DNA of 10,746 bases, taken from contig QWPO01000209.1 in assembly GCA_003669255.1 (NCBI GenBank), forward strand, positions 1-10,746, written 5' to 3'. The translations under genes were made by a program, and so were the position numbers. The notes under the pieces are model-generated. The model was not told the DNA's origin, ran no database searches, and saw only the letters and a program-made list of their open reading frames with translations. Of the stretch, positions 1 through 5,989 are shown in pieces. This DNA is from Planctomycetota bacterium (lineage in GTDB: Bacteria; Planctomycetota; Planctomycetia; Pirellulales; UBA1268). Each line of letters opens with the position of its first letter. Within the stretch, counting starts at the first letter, position 1.

Positions 1-405
1 AAGATCGACGTCTACCGCCGGCTGTCGCGGGCCACAGCCGAGAGCCAGATCGACGAACTCGCGGCTGAACTCACCGACCGCTTCGGCCCGGTTCCCGACG
101 AGGCCCGGCGGCTGCTCGAGTTCACGCGGCTCAAGACCCTCGCCGTGGGCCTCGGCATCGACTCGATCACACGGCACCCGGGCCTGGTGGTGATCGGCCA
201 CCACGACCGCGCCGCCATGGAGAAGCTTCGCATCGCCGCTGGAACTCGCGGTGGAACAGTGCGCATCGTCGATCAGAAGACGGTCGTGATGCCGGTGCAC
301 GAATCGACCGCCGCCGATCCCGATCGGCTGCTCACCGCGGTCCGCACGCTCCTCAAGCCCCCCTCGCCGCAGCGCCGGCCGACGAAGCCCGCAGCCAAAT
401 CGTGA
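1..405 (+). CDS. mfd: Transcription-repair coupling factor Mfd, C-terminal fragment (5' end outside window)
   Basis: The open frame enters at base 1 and ends at TGA 403-405, giving the last 134 residues. Mfd is an ATP-dependent DNA translocase that removes stalled RNA polymerase from damaged DNA and recruits the UvrABC excision nuclease. The visible part matches the C-terminal TRCF domain, which lies after the helicase motifs: a tyrosine/leucine-rich start (IDVYRRLS), then the segment ELTDRFGPVPDEARRLLE at about residues 25-42, close to the family pattern E-L-x-DRFG-x-x-P, then an LK-x-x-A-x-x-LGI stretch. The tail is Pro/Lys rich (PPSPQRRPTKPAAKS) and looks disordered. The helicase motifs and the polymerase-interacting domain would lie upstream of the window. 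An exported PpiC/SurA-like gene lies downstream; a parvulin gene after mfd occurs in other bacteria too, but here the two are 375 bp apart with a separate promoter. Confidence 0.87.
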   Translation, partial: KIDVYRRLSRATAESQIDELAAELTDRFGPVPDEARRLLEFTRLKTLAVGLGIDSITRHPGLVVIGHHDRAAMEKLRIAAGTRGGTVRIVDQKTVVMPVHESTAADPDRLLTAVRTLLKPPSPQRRPTKPAAKS

Positions 406-485
406 CGCCACACCCCACCCCCTCGCTCCCGCTCGGGGCTTTCTGAAATCGCCAGTGCGTATGCGAACCACGGCAAGGCGGACAG

Positions 486-506
486 GCACAGGTTGAAAAC
501 CTGTGC
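486..506. repeat. REP-like hairpin, copy A
   Basis: Perfect inverted repeat with a 9-bp stem: GCACAGGTT (486-494), loop GAA, AACCTGTGC (498-506). The same sequence without the outermost pair recurs at 10272-10290, in the same orientation and again followed by CTAC. It starts 81 bp after the mfd stop codon and could act as a 3' stem-loop for that transcript, although no T-run follows. The shape and the recurrence suit a REP-type element; no RAYT transposase is present in the window. Confidence 0.7.
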
Positions 507-536
507 TACTCAAGGCAAACAATCAACGCAACAAAC

Positions 537-680
537 GCAGCGAGGGGCTGCCCGTGCCCCGAGAGCCGGCGTTGCTGGCCGAGCGAAGCCAGGATGGCGA
601 AGCGAGGGCAGCATCGAGTGAGCGGAGGCCACGATGGCCGCAGCGAACGTCCGGCGATGGGGCATGGGCAGCCCCGAGCG
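537..680. repeat. Palindromic dispersed repeat core, copy A (144 bp)
   Basis: This stretch matches 10303-10445 in the same orientation along its whole length. The first 33 bases differ at one position, and the last 21 bases before the end are identical. Its ends are inverted: GGGGCTGCCCGTGCCCC (544-560) faces GGGGCATGGGCAGCCCC (659-675), 16 of 17 complementary with the odd pair a G-U wobble, and an inner GCCGG/CCGGC pair extends the helix. Two small hairpins lie inside: GCCA-GGA-TGGC (588-598) and GGCCA-CGA-TGGCC (627-639). This could be a non-autonomous palindromic mobile element or a structured RNA. No coding capacity was recognised and no target-site duplication is clear. Confidence 0.75.
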
Positions 681-726
681 ATGGGGACAGGCTGGTTTTT
701 CGCAGGAAACGAGCCTTTCCTCGGGC

Positions 727-756
727 TTGCGACCGTCCAGAGCACGGGCCTATAGT
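727..756 (+). promoter_or_regulatory. Candidate sigma70-type promoter for the parvulin gene
   Basis: TTGCGA (727-732) and TATAGT (751-756) are separated by 18 bp, matching 4/6 and 5/6 of the TTGACA/TATAAT consensus. Transcription would start near 763, leaving about 18 nt before the ATG at 781. No Shine-Dalgarno sequence is visible in that short leader. This supports the start at 781 over in-frame starts further upstream, which would fall before the promoter and inside repeat copy A. Confidence 0.55.
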
Positions 757-780
757 CCCGCCCCCTCTCCCCGGCCCACG

Positions 781-2184
781 ATGCCACCACCACGCCACAG
801 CACCTGCCGAGCGTTCCTTCGAGGCGTCGTCGCCGCGGTGATCGCCGCCTGCGCCATCGACGCGATGGCACAAGACGCGACCCCGCGAGCCACCGTGCAG
901 CCCGCGCAAGTTCCCACCATTCCAGCCGCGACCTCGCGGCCAACAGGCTGGCCCACCACCGCCCCGACGGACGCCGACCCAAAAAAATCGGACGACGACA
1001 AGCCGCTCGACAACCACGTGCTCTCGAGCATTCGGGCCAACCCAGGCGCACCCCTCGGGCCGGTCCGTGACCTGATCGCCAGCGAGGTCGCCAAGGCCGT
1101 GGCATCTGGATCGGGCGAGGGCGTCGTGCCGGCGGCGTATGAATCAACGGTCGCCACGGGCACGTCCGGCGTACCCGAGTTCAAGTCGCTGGAGACGGCC
1201 CTGGTGGTCGCCCGCGTGGGGCCGGAGGTGGTGCTCGAGGCGGACCTGCTCACACCCAAGGCGGTCGAGTTTCTCGAAAAGGTCACGCCCGGGATGCCGC
1301 CGGAAAAGGTTCGCGAACTGCGGCTCCAGATCTGCCAGCAGGTGCTGCCGCAGCACATCGAGACGCTGCTGGTCTACGTCGATGCCTGCCGCGAGATACC
1401 GGCCGACAAACTTCCCGAGATCCGCAAGAACGTCGACCGCGCCTTCGACGAGCAGCAACTGCCGCGAATGATGAAGGAAGCCAACTCGCCCAACTCGATG
1501 GAGTATGAAAAGTCGCTGCGGGCCCGCGGCACGTCGCTCGACCGGATGCGAAAGATGTTCTTCGAACGAGGCCTCGCCCAGGAGTGGATGCGAAAGAACG
1601 TGAAGACCGAAGAGGAGGTTCCCCACGCCGAACTCATCGCGTGGTACCAAAATCACCTCGTCGACTACGAGTATCCCGCAAAGGCCCGCTTCGAAGCATT
1701 GACGGTGAAGACGGGGCTCAAGCGGTCGCGACAGCAGGCCTGGGGAGTCCTCGCCGAGATGGGCAACGAGGTGCTGGCCGGCCGGCCCTTCGAAGAAGTG
1801 GCCAAGGGACGGTCGGAAGGGCCGACCGCATCCAGCGGCGGCGCCTTCGACTGGACGAGCAAAGGCAGTCTCGCATCCGCGTCCCTCGACGAGGCGATCT
1901 TCTCACTGCCGGTCGGCCAGCTGAGCGCCATCATTGAGGACGGAGAGCAACTCCACATTGTCCGGGTGGCTGAGCGAAAGGACGCCGGCCGCATTCCCTT
2001 CACAGAGGCTCAGGTCGAAATCCGCGACACGCTGATCACCGATCGCCGCCGGGAGGCGACCGACGCCTACCTCGAAAAAATCCGTCAGCGGACCCCCGTG
2101 TGGACGGTGTTCGACAACCCGGGCGGATCGTCCGCGGCACCCCAGTTCACCGCCGGCCGCCCCACCCCGTCCGTCACTCGCTAG
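781..2184 (+). CDS. Exported parvulin-type peptidyl-prolyl cis-trans isomerase (SurA/PpiC-like)
   Basis: 467 residues. An N-terminal signal peptide has a basic start (RHSTCRAFLRG), a hydrophobic core at residues 15-27 and a likely cleavage site at AMA-Q (28-31); the alternative IAAC at 21-24 could be a lipobox. A Pro/Ala/Thr-rich linker follows to about residue 70. The segment VVARVGPEVVLEADLL (142-157) resembles the start of the SurA chaperone region, followed by a helical part with many charged residues. Residues about 300-400 look like a parvulin (PpiC) domain: ARFEALTV, FEEVAKGRSEGP, SSGGAFDW, LDEAIFSLPVGQLS and LHIVRVAERKDAG. The protein should act outside the cytoplasmic membrane, helping envelope proteins fold by isomerising X-Pro bonds. 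Only one PPIase domain is seen, while E. coli SurA has two. The frame is open further upstream to 634, but that part lies in repeat copy A and upstream of the promoter. The exact subfamily is uncertain. Confidence 0.82.
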   Translation: MPPPRHSTCRAFLRGVVAAVIAACAIDAMAQDATPRATVQPAQVPTIPAATSRPTGWPTTAPTDADPKKSDDDKPLDNHVLSSIRANPGAPLGPVRDLIASEVAKAVASGSGEGVVPAAYESTVATGTSGVPEFKSLETALVVARVGPEVVLEADLLTPKAVEFLEKVTPGMPPEKVRELRLQICQQVLPQHIETLLVYVDACREIPADKLPEIRKNVDRAFDEQQLPRMMKEANSPNSMEYEKSLRARGTSLDRMRKMFFERGLAQEWMRKNVKTEEEVPHAELIAWYQNHLVDYEYPAKARFEALTVKTGLKRSRQQAWGVLAEMGNEVLAGRPFEEVAKGRSEGPTASSGGAFDWTSKGSLASASLDEAIFSLPVGQLSAIIEDGEQLHIVRVAERKDAGRIPFTEAQVEIRDTLITDRRREATDAYLEKIRQRTPVWTVFDNPGGSSAAPQFTAGRPTPSVTR

Positions 2185-2193
2185 CGACGCGTT

Positions 2194-2206
2194 GCACGGC
2201 CCGTGC
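2194..2206 (+). terminator. Short hairpin after the parvulin gene (weak terminator candidate)
   Basis: GCACG (2194-2198), loop GCC, CGTGC (2202-2206), starting 10 bp after the stop codon. A second small stem GCGCG/CGCGC follows at 2214-2230. Neither is followed by a T-run, so termination activity is a guess. The second stem overlaps the candidate -35 element of the citrate synthase promoter. Confidence 0.25.
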
Positions 2207-2220
2207 TCCGCTCGCGCGGA

Positions 2221-2249
2221 TTGCTCGCGCTGCCTGCCAGGGCTAGACT
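2221..2249 (+). promoter_or_regulatory. Candidate promoter of citrate synthase gene
   Basis: TTGCTC (2221-2226) and TAGACT (2244-2249) are spaced by 17 bp. Both keep the strongest consensus bases (TTG; TA...T) but are otherwise weak. Predicted initiation is near 2257, leaving about a 53-nt leader before the ATG at 2310. The GC-preceded TAGAC hexamer resembles the one upstream of the TPR gene at 7927. Confidence 0.35.
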
Positions 2250-2309
2250 TCGGCAGCGGGTCGGCGACCTCCGGTCACGGCCTTCTTCGAGCCGCTGGAG
2301 ACCCACCAC

Positions 2310-3671
2310 ATGACCGCGACCGCCCGCCCGTCCTCGTCCCCCGCTGCGTCCCCGGCGACCTCGCCGTGGCCCGGCACGAAGGCCGACGGGAGCGCGTCGC
2401 TGGAGTTCAACGGCAGCCGCTGCGACCTGCCCATGATCGTGGGCACCGAGGGGGAACGGGCGATCGACATCGCCAAACTGCGGTCCCAGACGGGGATGAT
2501 CACGCTCGATGAGGGCTTCGTCAACACTGGATCGACGACGAGCGCGATCACGTTTCTCGATGGGGAGAAGGGCATCCTCCGCTACCGCGGCTACCCGATC
2601 GAGGTGCTGGCCGAACGGTGCGACTTCGTCGAAGTCGCCTACCTGCTGATTTTTGGTGAGTTGCCGTCCGCGCCCCAACTCGACGCGTTCCGCACGTCGC
2701 TCTCCCACCACACGATGATCCACGAGGACATGCGGAGCTTCTACGGGGGGTTCCCTCGCGACGCCCATCCGATGGCGATCCTGGGGAGCGTGGTCGGCGC
2801 ACTCTCTACCTTCTACCAAGACTCGCTCGACGTCCGCGACCCGCGGCAGGTGGAGGTGAGCGTGCACCGGTTGCTCGCCAAGCTGCCGACGATCGCCGCC
2901 TACAGCCACAAAAAGTCGTGCGGTCAGCCGCTGATGTACCCCCGCAACGACCTCGACTACTGTGAAACCTTCCTCCACATGATGTTCGCGGTGCCGTGCG
3001 AGGAATATCACATCGACCCGGACTTCGCCGACGCCCTCGACATGCTCCTGATCGTGCATGCCGACCACGAGCAGAACTGCTCGACGTCGACCGTCCGCAT
3101 GGTCGGCTCGAGCGACGCCAACCTCTTCGCCAGCATCTCAGCCGGGATCTCGGCGCTCTGGGGCCCGCTGCACGGCGGGGCCAACCAGGCCTGCGTGGAG
3201 ATGCTCGAGAAGATCGTGGCCGACGGAGGCAACGTGAAGAAGTACGTGGAACTCGCCAAGAAGAAGGACTCGGGCTTCCGTCTGATGGGCTTTGGCCACC
3301 GCGTCTACAAGAACTACGACCCGCGGGCAAAGCTGATCAAGGCCACCTCCGACAAACTGCTTGCCAAAATCGCCCGGCACGATCCCCTCTTCGACATCGC
3401 CCAGCAACTCGAGGAGGTCGCGCTCGCCGACGAGTACTTCATCGAGCGGAAGCTCTACCCAAACGTCGATTTCTACTCGGGCGTCATCTATCGGGCGATG
3501 GGCATCCCCGTGCAGATGTTCACAGTGCTATTCGCGATGGGCCGGCTGCCGGGCTGGATTGCCCACTGGATGGAGATGCATCGCTCGCCGACCAAGAAGA
3601 TCTGTCGGCCGCGGCAGATCTACTCGGGCGAGAATCTCCGCGAGTTCGTGACGATCGACCGCCGAGGCTAG
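2310..3671 (+). CDS. gltA: Citrate synthase (type II, GltA-like)
   Basis: 453 residues; condenses oxaloacetate and acetyl-CoA to citrate at the entry of the TCA cycle, in the cytoplasm. The catalytic triad is present: His288 in WGPLHGG, His330 in GFGHRVYKNYDPRA and Asp387 in LYPNVDFYSG. HADHEQNCSTSTVR (250-263) and the C-terminal WIAHWMEMH and RPRQIYSG blocks are also typical of the hexameric Gram-negative form. From remembered alignment to E. coli GltA (offset of 24), Cys230 matches Cys206, and Arg187 and Lys191 match the NADH-site residues Arg163 and Lys167, while Arg109 is replaced by His133. NADH control may therefore be altered. The first 25 or so residues are a Pro/Ser/Ala-rich extension absent from the E. 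coli enzyme. The start is supported by GGAG at 2297-2300, 9 nt before the ATG. The stop lies only 7 bp from the stop of convergent tadA. Confidence 0.96.
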   Translation: MTATARPSSSPAASPATSPWPGTKADGSASLEFNGSRCDLPMIVGTEGERAIDIAKLRSQTGMITLDEGFVNTGSTTSAITFLDGEKGILRYRGYPIEVLAERCDFVEVAYLLIFGELPSAPQLDAFRTSLSHHTMIHEDMRSFYGGFPRDAHPMAILGSVVGALSTFYQDSLDVRDPRQVEVSVHRLLAKLPTIAAYSHKKSCGQPLMYPRNDLDYCETFLHMMFAVPCEEYHIDPDFADALDMLLIVHADHEQNCSTSTVRMVGSSDANLFASISAGISALWGPLHGGANQACVEMLEKIVADGGNVKKYVELAKKKDSGFRLMGFGHRVYKNYDPRAKLIKATSDKLLAKIARHDPLFDIAQQLEEVALADEYFIERKLYPNVDFYSGVIYRAMGIPVQMFTVLFAMGRLPGWIAHWMEMHRSPTKKICRPRQIYSGENLREFVTIDRRG

Positions 3672-3678
3672 CCGCCGG

Positions 3679-4179
3679 TCACCGCTTGCCGCGGAAGAAC
3701 TCGGTGAGGATTCGGCCGCACTCGTCGGCGAGCACGTGGCCGACGTGCTCGACCCGGTGGTTGAGCCGCGGGTCATCGAACAGCCGATAGAGCGTCTGCA
3801 CCGCCCCTGCCTTGGGATCGGCCGCTCCCCAGACGACCGTTGGCACCCGGGCCTGGAGGATCGCCCCGGCACACATCGGGCAGGGCTCGAGCGTGACGTA
3901 GAGCACACAGCCCTCCAGCCGCCACGAGCCGAGCGTGGCCGCCGCCTGGGTCAGCGCGATCATCTCCGCATGGGCGGTCGGATCGTTGAGCTGCTCCCGC
4001 TGGTTGTGGCCGGTGCCGACGATTCGGCCTGCCGCGACCACGATCGCCCCGACCGGCACCTCGTCTTCGGAGGCCGCCACGCGCGCCTCTTCGAGCGCCA
4101 GCCGCATCCAGCGGTCGTGCGGAAGGCCGCCCGGCAGGAAGACCGGGTCGGCGTCGTCGAGATCTTCCGGGAGGTCCAT
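3679..4179 (-). CDS. tadA: tRNA-specific adenosine deaminase TadA
   Basis: 166 residues. TadA deaminates adenosine 34 to inosine in the anticodon of tRNA-Arg(ACG), allowing it to read CGU, CGC and CGA. The cytidine-deaminase-fold zinc site is complete: His70 and catalytic Glu72 in PTAHAEMIAL, and Cys100 and Cys103 in TLEPCPMCAGA. VPVGAIVV (41-48), HNQREQLNDPTAHAE and the C-terminal NHRVEHVGHVLADECGRILTEFFR also follow the E. coli protein. The frame stays open upstream as far as 5088, but that part has no resemblance to TadA and lies antisense to the membrane-protein gene. I take the ATG at 4179; an in-frame ATG at 4197 would add six residues, and neither has a clear Shine-Dalgarno sequence. 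The gene is divergent from the membrane-protein gene at 4240 across about 60 bp, which must hold both promoters. Confidence 0.93.
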   Translation of the reverse strand: MDLPEDLDDADPVFLPGGLPHDRWMRLALEEARVAASEDEVPVGAIVVAAGRIVGTGHNQREQLNDPTAHAEMIALTQAAATLGSWRLEGCVLYVTLEPCPMCAGAILQARVPTVVWGAADPKAGAVQTLYRLFDDPRLNHRVEHVGHVLADECGRILTEFFRGKR

Positions 4180-4239
4180 GGAGCGGCACTGTACCATGGG
4201 GTACGCTTGTCGGATCCCTCCCACGCCCCAAGGATTCCC

Positions 4240-4893
4240 ATGGACCCCACCCTGTTGCTGCTCCGCTGGGCTCACCTGCTCGCTGCGCTCGTCGCCGTGG
4301 GAGGATTGGCCTTCGCCCGGTTCGGTCTGCTCCCGGCCATTGCGGAGTTTGACGAAGAAACCCGTGAACGGATCCACGACAGGATCCGCAGGCGGTGGCT
4401 GCCGTGGGTGATCGGGTCGATCACACTCCTCCTGGCGAGCGGGCTGGCGAACTTCCTCCTGTTCAACGCCCGCGTCAAGGCAGAGGGTTGGGCGGGGGGC
4501 GAGTGGATGCGGGCGACGAGTTACCACTCCCTGTTCGGCGCCAAAGTCCTGCTTGCACTTGTGGTCTTCTACTTCGCCAGTGCGCTCGTCGGGCGGGGTG
4601 CCGGCACGCAGTGGGTGCGAAACGACCGGGCGACGTGGCTGTCGCTCACGCTCGGGCTCGCCGTCGCCGTGGTGATGATCAGCGGCTGGATGCGACAGCT
4701 GCACACCGGCCCAAACATGCTCTCCGCCGGTGACGGCGGCGTGCTGATCGAGATCGGAACAGGCCTTGAGGGAGGCCGCGACCGCGGCGACCAGACCGAT
4801 GGACAAGAAGGACAAGAAGCGGATCGAAGTGCTCCAGCAGAAGATCGCGAAGCTCCAGCAGCTGCTGGCGGGCGCGAAGAAGCAGCCCGATGA
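4240..4893 (+). CDS. Four-helix integral membrane protein, CopD/HemJ-like topology
   Basis: 217 residues with four predicted membrane helices: about 4-23, 53-76, 96-118 and 131-150. The pattern recalls the CopD and HemJ type small membrane proteins: RWAHLLAALVAVGG with His12 in helix 1, a charged cytoplasmic loop (DEETRERIHDRIRRRW), a helix ending in SGLANFLLF, then SYHSLFGAKVLLALVVFYF with His96 and Lys102. Such histidines bind heme or metal in those families, but the assignment here is by topology only. After helix 4 the last 45 or so residues are hydrophilic, rich in Gly, Glu, Asp and Ala, and lie largely in the stretch shared with the next gene in another frame, so the true end may differ. 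It heads a tight co-directional cluster with the coiled-coil gene and the kinase gene. Confidence 0.7.
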   Translation: MDPTLLLLRWAHLLAALVAVGGLAFARFGLLPAIAEFDEETRERIHDRIRRRWLPWVIGSITLLLASGLANFLLFNARVKAEGWAGGEWMRATSYHSLFGAKVLLALVVFYFASALVGRGAGTQWVRNDRATWLSLTLGLAVAVVMISGWMRQLHTGPNMLSAGDGGVLIEIGTGLEGGRDRGDQTDGQEGQEADRSAPAEDREAPAAAGGREEAAR

Positions 4894-4969
4894 CCCGGCC
4901 GAGGTGCCTCGGCTCGAGAAGGATCTCGCCGCGGCGCATGCAGAACTCGCGACCCTGAAGCAACACTGA
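4799..4969 (+). CDS. Small coiled-coil protein, unknown function
   Basis: 56 residues from ATG 4799 to TGA 4967-4969. It is strongly charged and helical: MDKKDKKRIEVLQQKIAKL, a short turn AGAKKQPDDPAEV, and a second helix PRLEKDLAAAHAELATLKQ. Leucines and isoleucines at heptad-like spacing in both halves suggest a helical hairpin or a two-segment coiled coil. It overlaps the membrane-protein frame by 95 bp in a different frame. A TTG at 4766 would lengthen it by eleven residues; a GA/G-rich stretch (GAGGGAGG, 4768-4775) lies too far from the ATG for a standard Shine-Dalgarno site. From memory, short proteins of this look occur in planctomycetes, but I cannot name a family. The kinase start lies 18 bp downstream, so the two are probably co-transcribed. 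Confidence 0.62.
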   Translation: MDKKDKKRIEVLQQKIAKLQQLLAGAKKQPDDPAEVPRLEKDLAAAHAELATLKQH

Positions 4970-4987
4970 GGAGCGAAAGCACGCGGC

Positions 4988-5848
4988 ATGGGTCTAGGAG
5001 ATTTCTTCGGTTCGCTGTTCGGGGGCTCCGGCAAGGTCGACCTTTGGAAGCGGTTTGAGCGGATGCGGGAGAGCACCTCCGGCACCATGTCGACCTTCTA
5101 CAAGGTGCGCGACCTGAAGACTGGAGAGATCCTCGGCCTCAAGGTCGTCGACGCCGCCAAGGCCGCCCCTGTGGAGGCCCGCTACAAGTCGCTCGGCAAG
5201 CAGACCGAAGGAGAGATCGGCAAGCAGATCAGCGGCCCGAACATCGTGCAGATCAAGGAATGGGGCACGGCCACGACCGGCGACCCGTTCATCGTCCAGG
5301 AGTTCATCGAGGGCTCGCTGCTGCACTCGCTGATTTCCGCCAAGAAGCAGTTCACGCCCGCCGAGCGGCTCGATCTCGTGCGGCAGGCTGCCACCGCGAT
5401 CGCCGCGGTGCATGATGCGGGATTCGTGCACCGCGACATCTGCCCACGAAACTTCATCCTCCAGCCCGACGGCCGGCTGGTGCTGATCGACTTCGGCCTC
5501 ACCGTGCCGGACAAACCCGCCTTCCTCCAACCCGGCAATCGCGTCGGCACGCCGAACTACATGGCTCCCGAAGTCGTGCGACGTCGACAGGCCGACAAAC
5601 GGCTCGACATCTTCTCGTTTGGGATCACCGCTTACGAGATCTGCACCGGCCAGTCGCCCTGGCCGAAGGGCTCTTCCGGCAAGGCGGCCATGGCACATGA
5701 CACGCCCCCGAACGACATCCGCGAAGGCTGGCCCGAGATCCCGTCGCCGCTCGCCACGGCGATCATGGCGTGCCTGTCGGCCGAGCCCGAGCGGCGGCCG
5801 GAATCGATGGCCCGGTTCCTGACGGCAATCTCATCCGTAAGCCTCTGA
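4988..5848 (+). CDS. Small cytosolic Ser/Thr protein kinase-like protein
   Basis: 286 residues, nearly all one Hanks-type kinase domain, with no transmembrane helix and no C-terminal sensor domain. The order of motifs is: a degenerate glycine loop (residues 29-38, only one Gly), ATP-anchoring Lys52 in GLKVVDAA, a candidate helix-C Glu at 74-76, hinge region VQEFIEGSLL, catalytic loop HRDICPRNF with Asp150 and Asn155, metal-binding DFG at 168-170, GTPNYMAPE ending at 195, LDIFSFGITAYE, and a closing Arg in ERRPES. The catalytic loop has Cys152 where Ser/Thr kinases normally carry Lys (D-x-K-x-x-N), so activity or specificity may be unusual. The N terminus (MGLGDFFGSLFGGSGK) is hydrophobic and glycine rich and could touch the membrane. 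GAGGAG at 4968-4973 lies 14 nt before the ATG, rather far for a standard site. Substrate unknown; the upstream coiled-coil protein is a candidate by position only. Confidence 0.88.
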   Translation: MGLGDFFGSLFGGSGKVDLWKRFERMRESTSGTMSTFYKVRDLKTGEILGLKVVDAAKAAPVEARYKSLGKQTEGEIGKQISGPNIVQIKEWGTATTGDPFIVQEFIEGSLLHSLISAKKQFTPAERLDLVRQAATAIAAVHDAGFVHRDICPRNFILQPDGRLVLIDFGLTVPDKPAFLQPGNRVGTPNYMAPEVVRRRQADKRLDIFSFGITAYEICTGQSPWPKGSSGKAAMAHDTPPNDIREGWPEIPSPLATAIMACLSAEPERRPESMARFLTAISSVSL

Positions 5849-5865
5849 GAGGGTCTGAAAACAGC

Positions 5866-5881
5866 CCCCGGCGGGCCGGGG
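5866..5881 (+). terminator. GC-rich hairpin after the kinase gene (weak terminator candidate)
   Basis: CCCCGG (5866-5871), loop CGGG, CCGGGG (5876-5881), 17 bp after the kinase stop codon. The stem is short but entirely G-C. No T-run follows, so it may only be a transcript-end structure. Confidence 0.35.
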
Positions 5882-5893
5882 CCGCCGCAGGCC

Positions 5894-5922
5894 TTGAAGC
5901 GGGCCGGTTTTCTCCGTACTTT
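5894..5922 (+). promoter_or_regulatory. Candidate promoter of the small basic protein gene
   Basis: TTGAAG (5894-5899) and TACTTT (5917-5922) are 17 bp apart. The -35 matches 4/6 and the -10 matches 3/6 of the sigma70 consensus. Initiation would be near 5930, giving a leader of about 60 nt. Position and spacing are good, hexamer quality is modest. Confidence 0.3.
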
Positions 5923-5989
5923 CGTGCGGTTGTCGGCGGACCAGTCGCCGGCCGCCTTCCCTCCTTTTGAGAACTCAGGACCACCTCCC

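Larger units (their letters stand above)
406..780. other. Intergenic region mfd to parvulin gene, holding repeat copy A and a promoter
   Basis: No credible protein gene is visible in these 375 bp. Open frames on both strands cross it, but they run through inverted repeats and do not resemble proteins. From left to right it contains a pyrimidine-rich stretch after the mfd stop (about 410-440), a perfect 9-bp hairpin at 486-506, an A-rich spacer (507-536), the palindromic core element (537-680), and a promoter-like sequence at 727-756 that leaves a leader of only about 18 nt before the start at 781. Confidence 0.6.

Noticed and set aside
410..445. Terminator directly after mfd
   Set aside because: The C-rich stretch and the following GGGG can pair over only about four bases; the hairpin at 486-506 is a better candidate.
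486..680. CRISPR array or tRNA-like structure
   Set aside because: Only one hairpin and one palindromic core per site, no regular repeat-spacer pattern, and no cloverleaf with conserved T-loop bases.
506..1147. Long open frame on the minus strand (213 codons)
   Set aside because: Arg/Trp/Gly-rich translation without any recognisable motif; it lies antisense to the parvulin gene and across an inverted repeat, so it is a product of high GC.
2181..3068. 295-codon open frame on the minus strand
   Set aside because: Antisense to citrate synthase; composition mirrors the real gene and no family is recognisable.
4191..4204. Inverted repeat GTACC-ATGG-GGTAC in the tadA/membrane-protein divergent gap as an operator
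   Set aside because: Arms of only 5 bp in a short window; expected by chance and no regulator gene is nearby.
3736..4239. Open frame upstream of and in frame with the membrane protein
   Set aside because: It is antisense to tadA and His/Arg/Pro-rich; the ATG at 4240 starts a proper first membrane helix.
4180..5088. Upstream extension of the tadA frame on the minus strand
   Set aside because: It is open but Pro/Ser/Arg-rich, lies antisense to the membrane-protein, coiled-coil and kinase genes, and TadA is complete from 4179.
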